Below are positions 1 to 7,411 of a stretch of DNA of 7,411 nt, in pieces (position 1 is the stretch's first letter; every line of letters starts with the position of its first letter). Below the pieces are notes generated by a model. It was not told the origin of the DNA, ran no database searches, and saw nothing but the letters and a program-made list of their open reading frames with translations. The stretch is from an uncultured Collinsella sp. (lineage in GTDB: Bacteria > Actinomycetota > Coriobacteriia > Coriobacteriales > Coriobacteriaceae), in NCBI GenBank assembly GCA_900551365.1, contig URVZ01000088.1, positions 1 through 7,411 of the forward strand, given 5' to 3'. Position numbers and translations under genes: made by a program.

Positions 1-1461
1 TTAGCGCACCTGAGCGACGTAAGCGACGTTGGTCGAGGAGACCTTGTCCTCGAGCTGGACGCTCATGCGGGGATCGCCAGCGGTGGCGACGGTCAGGTCG
101 CCGGCCTCGACGTAGCCGAGCTCCTTAGCGGTCTCGATCGCCTTGACGATCGTGCCGTTGACGGTGCCCTGGGTAATCTCGGCCTGGTGCGGGATAACGC
201 CCCAGTACATGATCATCTGCTGGACGGCCCACTCGTGGCGGGAGAACGCGCAGATCGGCATGTTGGGACGGAAGTGCGAGATCAGGCGAGCGGTACGACC
301 GGTGGTCGTCGGCACGGTGATGCACTTGGCGCCAACGGTGGTAGCCATGTTCACAGCGGACATACCCACAACGTTGTTGACAACGCGGGTGCCGTGAGCG
401 TCAGCCGGAACCTCGAGCGGAGCGTGAGCCGGGAGGTACTTCTCGGTCTCGAGAGCAATGCTGGCCTGCATCTTGACGGCCTCGACCGGGTACTTACCGG
501 CAGCGGACTCGCCGGACAGCATAACGGCGTCGGTGCCGTCGTAGATAGCGTTAGCAACGTCGGCAACCTCGGCGCGCGTCGGGCGCGGGTTCTGCTGCAT
601 GGAGTCGAGCATCTGCGTAGCGGTGATAACGGGCTTGTAGGCCGCGTTGCACTTGGCGATGATCTCCTTCTGGATGTGGGGAACGAGCTCGGGCTTGATC
701 TCGATGCCCAGGTCGCCACGGGCGACCATGATGCCGTCGGAAGCCTCGAGGATCTCGTCGAAGTTCTCGACGCCCAGGGCGCACTCGATCTTCGGGAAGA
801 TCGTCACGTGCTCGCCGCCGTTCTCGCGGCAAAGCTCGCGGATGCCGCGGACGGACTCGCCGTCGCGGATGAAGGAAGCGGCGATGTAGTCGATGTTCTC
901 GGTCAGGCCAAAGAGGATGTCCTGACGATCGCGCTCGGTGATGGCGGGCAGCGAGATGTTGACGTTGGGCATGTTGACGCCCTTGCGCTCGCCGATCAGG
1001 CCGTCGTTCTTAACGACGCAGGTCATGTCCTGGCCGTCGACGGACTCGACCTCGAGGGCAACCAGACCGTCATCGATCAGGATGAGGGAGCCCTTCTCGA
1101 CCTCGGAGGGCAGAGCCAGGTAGTCGAGGGAGATGTGCTCAGCGGTGCCGTGGAAATCCTCGGACGTGGGCTGAGCGGTGACGACGATCTTGTCGCCGGT
1201 CTTGACGGCAACCTTCTTGCCGTCGACCAAAAGGCCGGTACGGACCTCGGGGCCCTTGGTGTCGAGCAGGATGCCGACGGGCATGCCGAGCTCCTTGGAA
1301 ATACGACGGACGCGCTCGATGCGACCGTGGTGCTCGTCGTAGGATCCGTGCGAGAAGTTAAAACGGGCGACGTTCATGCCCGCCTTGATCATCTCGCGGA
1401 TGGTCTCGTCGCTATCGCAGGCGGGACCCATGGTGCATACAATCTTGGTGCGCTTGTACAT
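1..1461 (-). CDS. pyk: Pyruvate kinase, complete
   Basis: Cytoplasmic enzyme of the last glycolytic step: phosphoenolpyruvate + ADP to pyruvate + ATP, needing Mg2+ and usually K+. The 486-residue protein opens with the family start TKIVCTMGPA and has the substrate loop R33-x-N35-x-S37-H-G, then D67-T-K-G-P-E-V-R. The lid (B) domain spans about residues 72-172. The active-site signature I-F-P-K224-I-E226 (catalytic Lys, metal-binding Glu) is followed by A-R-G-D250-L-G, the T-A-T-Q-M-L stretch at 280-285, and DAVMLSGE at 311-318. The C domain (about 355-486) carries TTTGRTA at 385-391. It lacks the extra C-terminal PEP-utilising domain of Bacillus-type enzymes (about 585 residues). E108 may correspond to the Glu of K+-dependent enzymes; that alignment was done by eye. 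The ATG has a GGAGG (plus-strand 1467-1471) five bases upstream. The stop codon is the first triplet of the window, so any terminator lies outside. The gene is divergent from the cation ATPase. Confidence 0.98.
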   Translation of the reverse strand: MYKRTKIVCTMGPACDSDETIREMIKAGMNVARFNFSHGSYDEHHGRIERVRRISKELGMPVGILLDTKGPEVRTGLLVDGKKVAVKTGDKIVVTAQPTSEDFHGTAEHISLDYLALPSEVEKGSLILIDDGLVALEVESVDGQDMTCVVKNDGLIGERKGVNMPNVNISLPAITERDRQDILFGLTENIDYIAASFIRDGESVRGIRELCRENGGEHVTIFPKIECALGVENFDEILEASDGIMVARGDLGIEIKPELVPHIQKEIIAKCNAAYKPVITATQMLDSMQQNPRPTRAEVADVANAIYDGTDAVMLSGESAAGKYPVEAVKMQASIALETEKYLPAHAPLEVPADAHGTRVVNNVVGMSAVNMATTVGAKCITVPTTTGRTARLISHFRPNMPICAFSRHEWAVQQMIMYWGVIPHQAEITQGTVNGTIVKAIETAKELGYVEAGDLTVATAGDPRMSVQLEDKVSSTNVAYVAQVR

Positions 1462-1524
1462 TCAGACCTCCATCTGACATCGTCTTGCGCTGATAGATAA
1501 ACCATAAGAAATAAAACTGAGATG

Positions 1525-1553
1525 ATTATAACGAAATGCCGACCGAATACCCC
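1525..1553 (-). promoter_or_regulatory. Likely pyk promoter
   Basis: Read on the minus strand, a perfect -10 box TATAAT lies at 1525-1530. At the usual 17-bp spacing the -35 position (1548-1553) reads GGGGTA, a poor match to TTGACA. A TTGGGG sits at 19 bp. A good -10 with a poor -35 suggests help from an activator or other upstream contacts. Transcription would start near 1518, giving a 5' leader of roughly 55 nt before the ATG at 1461. Box matching by eye only. Confidence 0.6.
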
Positions 1554-1569
1554 AAAAAATCGACCGTAT
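1540..1569 (-). repeat. Paired 9-bp direct repeat at the pyk promoter
   Basis: CGACCGAAT (1540-1548) and CGACCGTAT (1561-1569) differ at one base and start 21 bp apart, two turns of the helix, so they lie on the same face of the DNA. A second overlapping repeat, ATGCCGA, occurs at 1536-1542 and 1568-1574. The first copy fills the spacer and touches the -35 position; the second lies at about -45. The arrangement is typical of a transcription-factor operator, but the regulator is not identifiable from the sequence. Confidence 0.45.
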
Positions 1570-1574
1570 GCCGA

Positions 1575-1754
1575 ATTAGAAGTTCATTTTTTGCGGAAAA
1601 ACGGTATATGCAAAAACTTTACCAACCGTTCTAACCGCTGCTATCTGGGCGATATTTTAGTTCGATGATGCGCCGAAGAAAAAACGTTTTATCAATCTTG
1701 AGCATCACACTGTCTGCACCGTTGCGCCTGTGCCGTGTTTCCAGATGGAATGTT
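1575..1754. other. Divergent intergenic stretch without a gene
   Basis: No credible coding sequence is seen on either strand. The stretch is clearly richer in A+T than the flanking genes. It contains an inverted pair AACGGT (1600-1605) / ACCGTT (1625-1630), a T-run/A-run stem around GCGG at 1588-1601 that is A-T only and not a convincing terminator, and a perfect palindrome AAAACGTTTT at 1681-1690 with the central CG seen in many LacI-family operators. All are only candidates for regulator sites of pyk or the ATPase. Confidence 0.5.
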
Positions 1755-1784
1755 TTGGCTAGACGCGTCGCTTTGGGGTACCAT
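1755..1784 (+). promoter_or_regulatory. Likely promoter of the cation ATPase
   Basis: TTGGCT (1755-1760) and TACCAT (1779-1784) are separated by 18 bp. They match the -35 and -10 consensus at 3 and 4 of 6 positions. Transcription would begin near 1791, just upstream of the first hairpin of the leader, so the whole folded region 1799-1895 would be in the transcript. No better plus-strand pair was found between 1462 and 1902. Confidence 0.45.
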
Positions 1785-1790
1785 AGCTCC

Positions 1791-1902
1791 ACTATCAACT
1801 GCCGCTCAGCACGGCAGCCTTGATGAGCCCTTGCCCTTCTCCTGGGAATTATGATCGGGCATCAATCTGCTGAGTGGCCCGAATCCCAGGAGGGGACTCT
1901 AT
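1791..1902 (+). promoter_or_regulatory. Structured mRNA leader with buried Shine-Dalgarno (riboswitch-like)
   Basis: Seen directly: hairpin 1 pairs CTGCCG (1799-1804) with CGGCAG (1812-1817) around the 7-nt loop CTCAGCA (1805-1811). Hairpin 2 has an outer stem of 12 pairs, two of them G-U (1836-1847 with 1884-1895), a lopsided internal loop (1848-1854 against A1883), an inner stem of 6 pairs (1855-1860 with 1877-1882) and a 16-nt loop (1861-1876). The 3' arm of the outer stem contains the entire Shine-Dalgarno AGGAGGGG (1888-1895), seven bases before the ATG. Loop 1 is perfectly complementary to TGCTGAG (1868-1874) in loop 2, a possible kissing interaction. An alternative fold pairs 1802-1811 with 1868-1877, 1820-1824 with 1861-1865 and 1827-1830 with 1857-1860; it would undo hairpin 1 and the inner stem of hairpin 2 and could expose the ribosome site. 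No U-tract follows, so control would be on translation. I do not see the conserved loops of the yybP-ykoY Mn2+ class. Ligand unknown. Confidence 0.55.
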
Positions 1903-4584
<2,682 letters not shown>

Positions 4585-4595
4585 CGTACTCGTCC

Positions 4596-4683
4596 GGGCC
4601 CGCCCCACGCCCTTTCTCCCTCACTGGTCCTCGCGCTTCGCGCTGCGGGATCGTTCGGGAGAAAGGGCTTCCGGGGCGGGCCC
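4596..4683. repeat. 88-bp near-palindrome (REP-like hairpin)
   Basis: GGGCCCGCCCC (4596-4606) is the exact reverse complement of 4673-4683, and GCCCTTTCTCCC (4609-4620) of 4657-4668. This gives a stem of 11 + 12 perfect pairs with only an AC / TTCC internal loop between. The 36-nt tip holds a smaller stem, GCGC (4633-4636) / GCGC (4640-4643). It begins 11 bases after the ATPase stop codon. There is no T-run after it, so it is not an ordinary intrinsic terminator. It could stabilise the 3' end of the ATPase mRNA or be a dispersed intergenic repeat. Copy number cannot be judged from one window. Confidence 0.7.
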
Positions 4684-4696
4684 TGCGGTATCCTTG

Positions 4697-4724
4697 TTGG
4701 CTTTTCTTCCGCGCGGATGATAAA
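4697..4724 (+). promoter_or_regulatory. Weak promoter candidate between palindrome and terminator
   Basis: TTGGCT (4697-4702) and GATAAA (4719-4724) are 16 bp apart, with 3 and 4 of 6 consensus matches. If active, it would start a transcript near 4731 that runs at once into the terminator at 4744-4778, giving either a tiny RNA or an attenuated rsgA message. The -35 hexamer is identical to that proposed for the ATPase, a mild point in favour. Confidence 0.2.
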
Positions 4725-4743
4725 GGGCTGAGGGAAAGTGTGT

Positions 4744-4778
4744 GAGCCGGTCGAGCGTTTGCTCGACCGGCTCTTTTT
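4744..4778 (+). terminator. Strong intrinsic terminator upstream of rsgA
   Basis: A perfect 13-bp G+C-rich stem (4744-4756 with 4761-4773), a GTTT loop and five T residues (4774-4778). It ends transcription coming from the ATPase. There is no A-run on its left side, so it works in the plus direction only. It finishes just 48 bases before the rsgA start codon. Confidence 0.9.
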
Positions 4779-4815
4779 GTGGGAAAATACCTGCTCAGTT
4801 GTGTGGTTTTGTGTT

Positions 4816-4821
4816 GGGAGG
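4816..4821 (+). promoter_or_regulatory. rsgA ribosome binding site that sets the start
   Basis: GGGAGG lies five bases before GTG 4827. The frame is also open to an earlier GTG at 4779, but that codon abuts the T-run of the terminator, has no Shine-Dalgarno, and would add 16 residues (hydrophobic and cysteine-containing) unlike an RsgA N-terminus. The 4827 start is therefore preferred. Confidence 0.85.
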
Positions 4822-4826
4822 CGTTT

Positions 4827-6005
4827 GTGGCTAAGGCGAAGGCGAAGAAAAAGACGACGGGGGCGCGGGCCAAGCGCGATCGTCGTCGAAAGCTTGCGAC
4901 CGAAGCCTCTGCATCTGCTGAGGAGTTGCTGGCGAGCGTGCCGGGACTCGATGCACTGCAGGATGTTCCGGCGTTCGACGATCTGCCGGTCGATGATGCT
5001 CAGCGGGCTGCATTTGACGACTTTTGCGCACAGGCCGAGGAGCCCGAGCAGATGCAGCTGGGTGCCGTGGTGCGCCTAGATCGAGGGTTTCCGCTGGTAG
5101 CGACTGCCGGTGATACCTTCCGTGCCGAGTATGCTGTGGGGTTTGCCAAATCGCGTGGCGAGGACGAGGTCTTGCTGCCCGCCGTGGGCGACCGCGTGGC
5201 GGTTCGCCGTGCTCCCGGGCACGACATGGGCGTGATCGAGTGCGTACTGCCGCGCTGTACGAGCTTTGAGCGTTGGCGCGGCCGTGCCCGCGGTGAGCGC
5301 CAGGTGCTCTGCTCCAACGTTGACAGCGTGCTGATCGTGCAGGCGCTCGGCGCCGGCGAGGTGCTGCTCGACCGCGTGGCGCGCTCGCTCGTGCTGGCAC
5401 TCGACTGCGATGCCGAGCCGGTGGTGGTACTCACCAAGGCCGACCGCTGCGACGCCGATGAGCTCGAGCGCGATCTGGACCGCGTGTGCCGTCTGGTGGG
5501 TCCGGACGTGCGCGTGATCGTGACGTCTTCTGCCGAGGGCCTCGGCCTGGACGAGGTGCGCGCCTGCGTGCCGGCTGGGAGCTGTGCCATGATCTTGGGC
5601 GAGTCGGGCGCCGGCAAGTCGACGCTGCTCAATGCGCTGCTGGGCCACGATGTACTGGCCACTGGCGGCGTGCGCGAGCGTGATGACCAAGGTCGCCACA
5701 CCACGGTTGCGCGCGTGATGGTGGCGCTGCCGGGCGACGCTGGCGTGATCGCCGATGCCCCGGGCCTGCGTAGCCTGCCGCTTGTGGGACATGAGCGGGG
5801 TCTGGCGCGTGCCTTCCCCGAGATCGTCGAGGCGTCGCGTGCGTGCCGGTTTGGCGATTGCACGCACACCCATGAGCCGGGTTGTGCCGTTCGCGAGGCC
5901 GAGGACGCGGGGCAGATCGACAGCCTGCGTCTGGAGACGTTCCAAAACCTGGCGTCATCCATGCGCGTGAGTGCCCAAATACTCGACCCCGATGTCCATC
6001 TGTAA
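4827..6005 (+). CDS. rsgA: Ribosome small-subunit-dependent GTPase RsgA (YjeQ)
   Basis: Cytoplasmic GTPase that acts late in 30S subunit maturation, checking the decoding centre and leaving after GTP hydrolysis. The 392-residue product starts with a very basic tail (about residues 2-24), followed by an acidic linker, an OB-fold (about 79-150), and a circularly permuted GTPase domain with motifs in the order G4-G5-G1-G2-G3: TKAD (203-206), SSAEG (about 234-238), P-loop GESGAGKST (258-266), the switch threonines in GRHTT (289-293) and DAPG (310-313). The C-terminal zinc site C340-x4-C345-x-H347-x5-C353 has exactly the spacing known from E. coli RsgA. The length exceeds the E. coli protein (350 residues), mainly through the N-terminal tail. 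The gene is isolated between two terminators, so it probably has its own promoter. Identification is firm; the start is inferred from the Shine-Dalgarno. Confidence 0.96.
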   Translation: MAKAKAKKKTTGARAKRDRRRKLATEASASAEELLASVPGLDALQDVPAFDDLPVDDAQRAAFDDFCAQAEEPEQMQLGAVVRLDRGFPLVATAGDTFRAEYAVGFAKSRGEDEVLLPAVGDRVAVRRAPGHDMGVIECVLPRCTSFERWRGRARGERQVLCSNVDSVLIVQALGAGEVLLDRVARSLVLALDCDAEPVVVLTKADRCDADELERDLDRVCRLVGPDVRVIVTSSAEGLGLDEVRACVPAGSCAMILGESGAGKSTLLNALLGHDVLATGGVRERDDQGRHTTVARVMVALPGDAGVIADAPGLRSLPLVGHERGLARAFPEIVEASRACRFGDCTHTHEPGCAVREAEDAGQIDSLRLETFQNLASSMRVSAQILDPDVHL

Positions 6006-6022
6006 TTGATTTTTCCTATGAC

Positions 6023-6057
6023 AGCTGCCTCCCAACTGCTTGGGAGGCGGCTTTTTT
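6023..6057 (+). terminator. Intrinsic terminator of rsgA
   Basis: The stem GCCTCCCAA (6027-6035) / TTGGGAGGC (6040-6048) with a CTGC loop extends past one mismatch by AGC / GCT (6023-6025 / 6050-6052) and ends in six T residues (6052-6057). It lies 18 bases after the rsgA stop and separates rsgA from the pilus operon. Confidence 0.92.
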
Positions 6058-6096
6058 GCTGCCAAAGCGCCTTGAAATATGCGTTTTGCCGACGTT

Positions 6097-6171
6097 CTGA
6101 CCAAAACCTTGCCACGAGCTTGACGGGCTGGTCAGCTTTTGGTCAGCAATTGGTTTGACACCTAAAACCAA
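6097..6171. repeat. Cluster of short repeats upstream of cpaB
   Basis: CTGACCAAAA (6097-6106) is the exact reverse complement of TTTTGGTCAG (6137-6146). GGTCAGC occurs twice, at 6130-6136 and 6141-6147, 11 bp apart. A further inverted pair, TTGGTTT (6150-6156) / AAACCAA (6165-6171), brackets a perfect TTGACA. Such nested short repeats over a -35 box are the usual look of an operator region for a regulated operon. The binding protein is unknown. The rest of 6058-6257 holds no gene; a small stem CGGGC / GCCCG (6221-6225 / 6230-6234) lies before the ribosome site. Confidence 0.45.
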
Positions 6172-6183
6172 GATCGCGATTGC
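6155..6183 (+). promoter_or_regulatory. Tentative promoter of the pilus operon
   Basis: A perfect -35 TTGACA lies at 6155-6160. At 17-bp spacing the -10 position (6178-6183) reads GATTGC, a poor match; no better -10 is seen at 15-18 bp. If real, the promoter probably needs an activator or another sigma factor. The expected start is near 6190. Confidence 0.3.
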
Positions 6184-6245
6184 GCCGCTTTGCACTCTGA
6201 CCGCCCAGACAATGGTGGTACGGGCATTCGCCCGGCACTGCCATG

Positions 6246-6252
6246 AGAGGAG
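6246..6252 (+). promoter_or_regulatory. cpaB ribosome binding site that sets the start
   Basis: AGAGGAG lies five bases before GTG 6258. The in-frame ATG at 6243 has no Shine-Dalgarno, and its own codons contain this site. GTG 6258 also gives a normal membrane-anchor N-terminus (MNKSKR followed by a hydrophobic run). Confidence 0.8.
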
Positions 6253-6257
6253 CGGCC

Positions 6258-6917
6258 GTGAACAAGAGCAAGCGCATCGCCATCAGTCTGGTCGCGGGCG
6301 TGCTTGCCGCGGCGCTCTGCATGGTCTACGGCTCGTCGATCCGCTCGCAAGCCGAGCAGGCCCAGGCCGATACTTTGGCAAAATACGGCGGCGACCGCGT
6401 TGAGGTGTGCGTCGCGGCGCGCGATATCGATGTGGGCGAGACCCTCGACGAGACTAATGTCATAACTCAGGAATGGCTGGCGAGCCTGTTGCCGCGTGAT
6501 GCGGCGACCGAGCTGCGTCAGGTGCGCGGCGACGTGACGACCTCGCGCATTCCCAAAAACGCCGTGATCTGCAATGTCTACACCAAGGCCGAGAGCCACA
6601 AGCTCGAGGTGCCTAAAGGCAAGGTTGCCGTTTCGGTGGCGGTTGATGCCGAGCACTCGGTCGGCGGCGCCACGGGCGTGGGCAGCTATGTGGACGTGTA
6701 CGTGCAAAAAGATGGCGTGACCGATCGTTTGTGCGGAGCGTACGTGATCGATACCAGCGAAGATGCCGGCACCACGCGTGAAGGCAAGATCGAATGGGTG
6801 ACGCTGGCGGCAGACCCCGAAGATGTCAAGGAACTGCTGGGAGCCTCGGGAAAGGGAACGGTCAGCTTGACGATTCCCGCCACGGCGCGCGGCAAAAAGA
6901 GCGGAGGCGACGAGTGA
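6258..6917 (+). CDS. cpaB: Flp/Tad pilus assembly protein CpaB (RcpC-like)
   Basis: A 219-residue membrane-anchored protein. A short basic start (NKSKR) precedes one transmembrane helix (about residues 7-25). A SAF domain follows at about 48-110, recognisable by V-x-V-A-A-R-D-I-x-V-G-E-T-L (48-63) and the downstream TSRIPKNAVI (95-104). The C-terminal RcpC/CpaB domain, about 118-212, starts with KGKVAVSVAVD and the G-A-T-G-V-G-S-Y-V-D-V motif, and ends with the W-V-T-L-A-A-D-P-E-D-V element. In Tad/Flp type IV pilus systems CpaB is an accessory of the secretion apparatus at the cell envelope; in a Gram-positive with no outer membrane its precise role is less clear. The length is slightly short for the family. 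It is the first gene of the pilus operon: a terminator and a repeat-rich control region lie upstream, and the next gene starts within its stop codon. Family assignment rests on motif recognition by eye. Confidence 0.85.
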   Translation: MNKSKRIAISLVAGVLAAALCMVYGSSIRSQAEQAQADTLAKYGGDRVEVCVAARDIDVGETLDETNVITQEWLASLLPRDAATELRQVRGDVTTSRIPKNAVICNVYTKAESHKLEVPKGKVAVSVAVDAEHSVGGATGVGSYVDVYVQKDGVTDRLCGAYVIDTSEDAGTTREGKIEWVTLAADPEDVKELLGASGKGTVSLTIPATARGKKSGGDE

Positions 6918-7411
6918 TGAAGGCGATCTGGCTTGCGTGCTGCGCGTGCGGTGATTACGGGCTGCTACAGCAGGAAGTCGAGGGCCGCGATGTGGGCGCG
7001 CAGGTACTTCGCGTGGGCGACCTGGACGGGCTGGTATCCATGGCGCGGGCGTTTCCGTCGCGCCGCGGTGCCGCCATCATTGCGGCGTCTCTGTTCGATA
7101 CCGAAGACGTGCGGAAGACCGTTGCGCGCCTGACGGCCGAGGGCCGTGTAAGTCGTGTCGTCGTGTTGATTGAGACGCTCGACCCGTCGGATATCGAGGG
7201 GCTGTTTCGTGCGGGGGCGACCGAGGTCATCGCTGCGCACAGTTTGTGCGGCAACGGGCGCGCGGGTGAGGGAACGGTTGATTCCGATCGGCGCATGACG
7301 ATTGAGCCCGATGCTTTCGTTGATGGGGAACCCGGGGCGCCTCGCGCTACAAGAGGCCCGCGTGTTGATGAATATGGAAAAGCGGAAGCCGAGCATGGTC
7401 GGCGCCCCCGG
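6917..7411 (+). CDS. Partial gene, TadZ/CpaE-like N-terminal receiver domain
   Basis: Open for 165 codons from ATG 6917 to the window edge, with no stop. The ATG overlaps the cpaB TGA by one base (TGATG), and GGAGG (6903-6907) lies nine bases upstream, so it is translationally coupled to cpaB. Residues 1-108 look like an atypical response-regulator receiver: alternating strands and helices, strand-like GAAIIAAS (51-58) and RVVVLIE (80-86), then the G100-A-T-E-V-I105 element typical of the last receiver strand. The segment about 111-165 is polar, rich in Gly, Arg, Asp and Glu, and looks like a linker. In Tad operons a gene after cpaB often encodes TadZ/CpaE, in which such a domain precedes a MinD-like ATPase that places the machine at the pole. 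The ATPase part, if present, lies beyond the window, so the name is inference from position and fold pattern. Confidence 0.7.
   Translation, partial: MKAIWLACCACGDYGLLQQEVEGRDVGAQVLRVGDLDGLVSMARAFPSRRGAAIIAASLFDTEDVRKTVARLTAEGRVSRVVVLIETLDPSDIEGLFRAGATEVIAAHSLCGNGRAGEGTVDSDRRMTIEPDAFVDGEPGAPRATRGPRVDEYGKAEAEHGRRPR

Noticed and set aside
187..1500. 437-codon open frame on the plus strand opposite pyk
   Set aside because: Same shadow effect: composition dominated by Asp, Gly, Leu and Val, no domain, no Shine-Dalgarno, while the minus-strand frame is a textbook pyruvate kinase.
1587..1601. T-run / GCGG / A-run stem as a terminator
   Set aside because: The stem is only A-T pairs, lies in the middle of a divergent intergenic region, and has no upstream gene on either strand to terminate.
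1823..1873. Possible 16-codon leader peptide in the ATPase leader (ATG 1823), and a 36-codon frame from ATG 1851 that overlaps the ATPase start
   Set aside because: Neither has a convincing Shine-Dalgarno, and the peptides show no stalling-type run or repeated regulatory codons. RNA structure explains the region better.
4779..4826. Upstream GTG start for rsgA, adding 16 residues
   Set aside because: It directly follows the T-run of an intrinsic terminator and has no ribosome site; GTG 4827 has GGGAGG at ideal spacing.
5000..6115. 371- and 289-codon minus-strand frames opposite rsgA
   Set aside because: Ser/Arg/Thr-rich or His/Arg/Ala-rich translations with no motif; the plus strand has the complete RsgA motif set.

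Overview
The window is high-GC DNA from a bacterial chromosome. The codon choice (third positions mostly G or C), GTG starts behind strong Shine-Dalgarno sequences, a one-domain pyruvate kinase and a Tad/Flp pilus locus fit an actinobacterium of the class Coriobacteriia, possibly Collinsella or a relative. That placement is an impression from protein style, not a search result.

Layout: (1) 1-1461, minus strand, complete pyruvate kinase gene; the window opens exactly on its stop codon. (2) 1462-1902, an A+T-richer divergent intergenic region. It holds a perfect TATAAT for pyk with two direct-repeat boxes around its -35 region, and on the plus strand a promoter and a leader of about 112 nt for the next gene. 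(3) 1903-4584, plus strand, a SERCA/PMR1-like P2A calcium-type ATPase with all the main calcium-ligand side chains. (4) 4585-4826, an intergenic region with an 88-bp near-palindrome and a strong intrinsic terminator. (5) 4827-6005, plus strand, rsgA, the circularly permuted GTPase of 30S subunit assembly, followed by its own terminator. (6) 6058-6257, a control region rich in short repeats. (7) 6258 to the window end, the start of a Tad/Flp pilus operon: cpaB, then, overlapping it by one base, an open gene cut by the window edge that looks like the N-terminal domain of TadZ/CpaE.

The genes form three or four separate transcription units (central carbon metabolism, ion export, ribosome assembly, pilus assembly) and do not look like one pathway. 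cpaB and the tadZ-like gene are translationally coupled.

The most interesting item is the ATPase leader (1799-1902). Hairpin 1 has a 7-nt loop exactly complementary to part of the 16-nt loop of hairpin 2. Hairpin 2 closes with a 12-bp stem that buries the whole Shine-Dalgarno sequence of the ATPase. An alternative long-range pairing would free that site. This looks like an RNA switch controlling translation of a cation pump, and I could not match it to a known ion riboswitch by eye.
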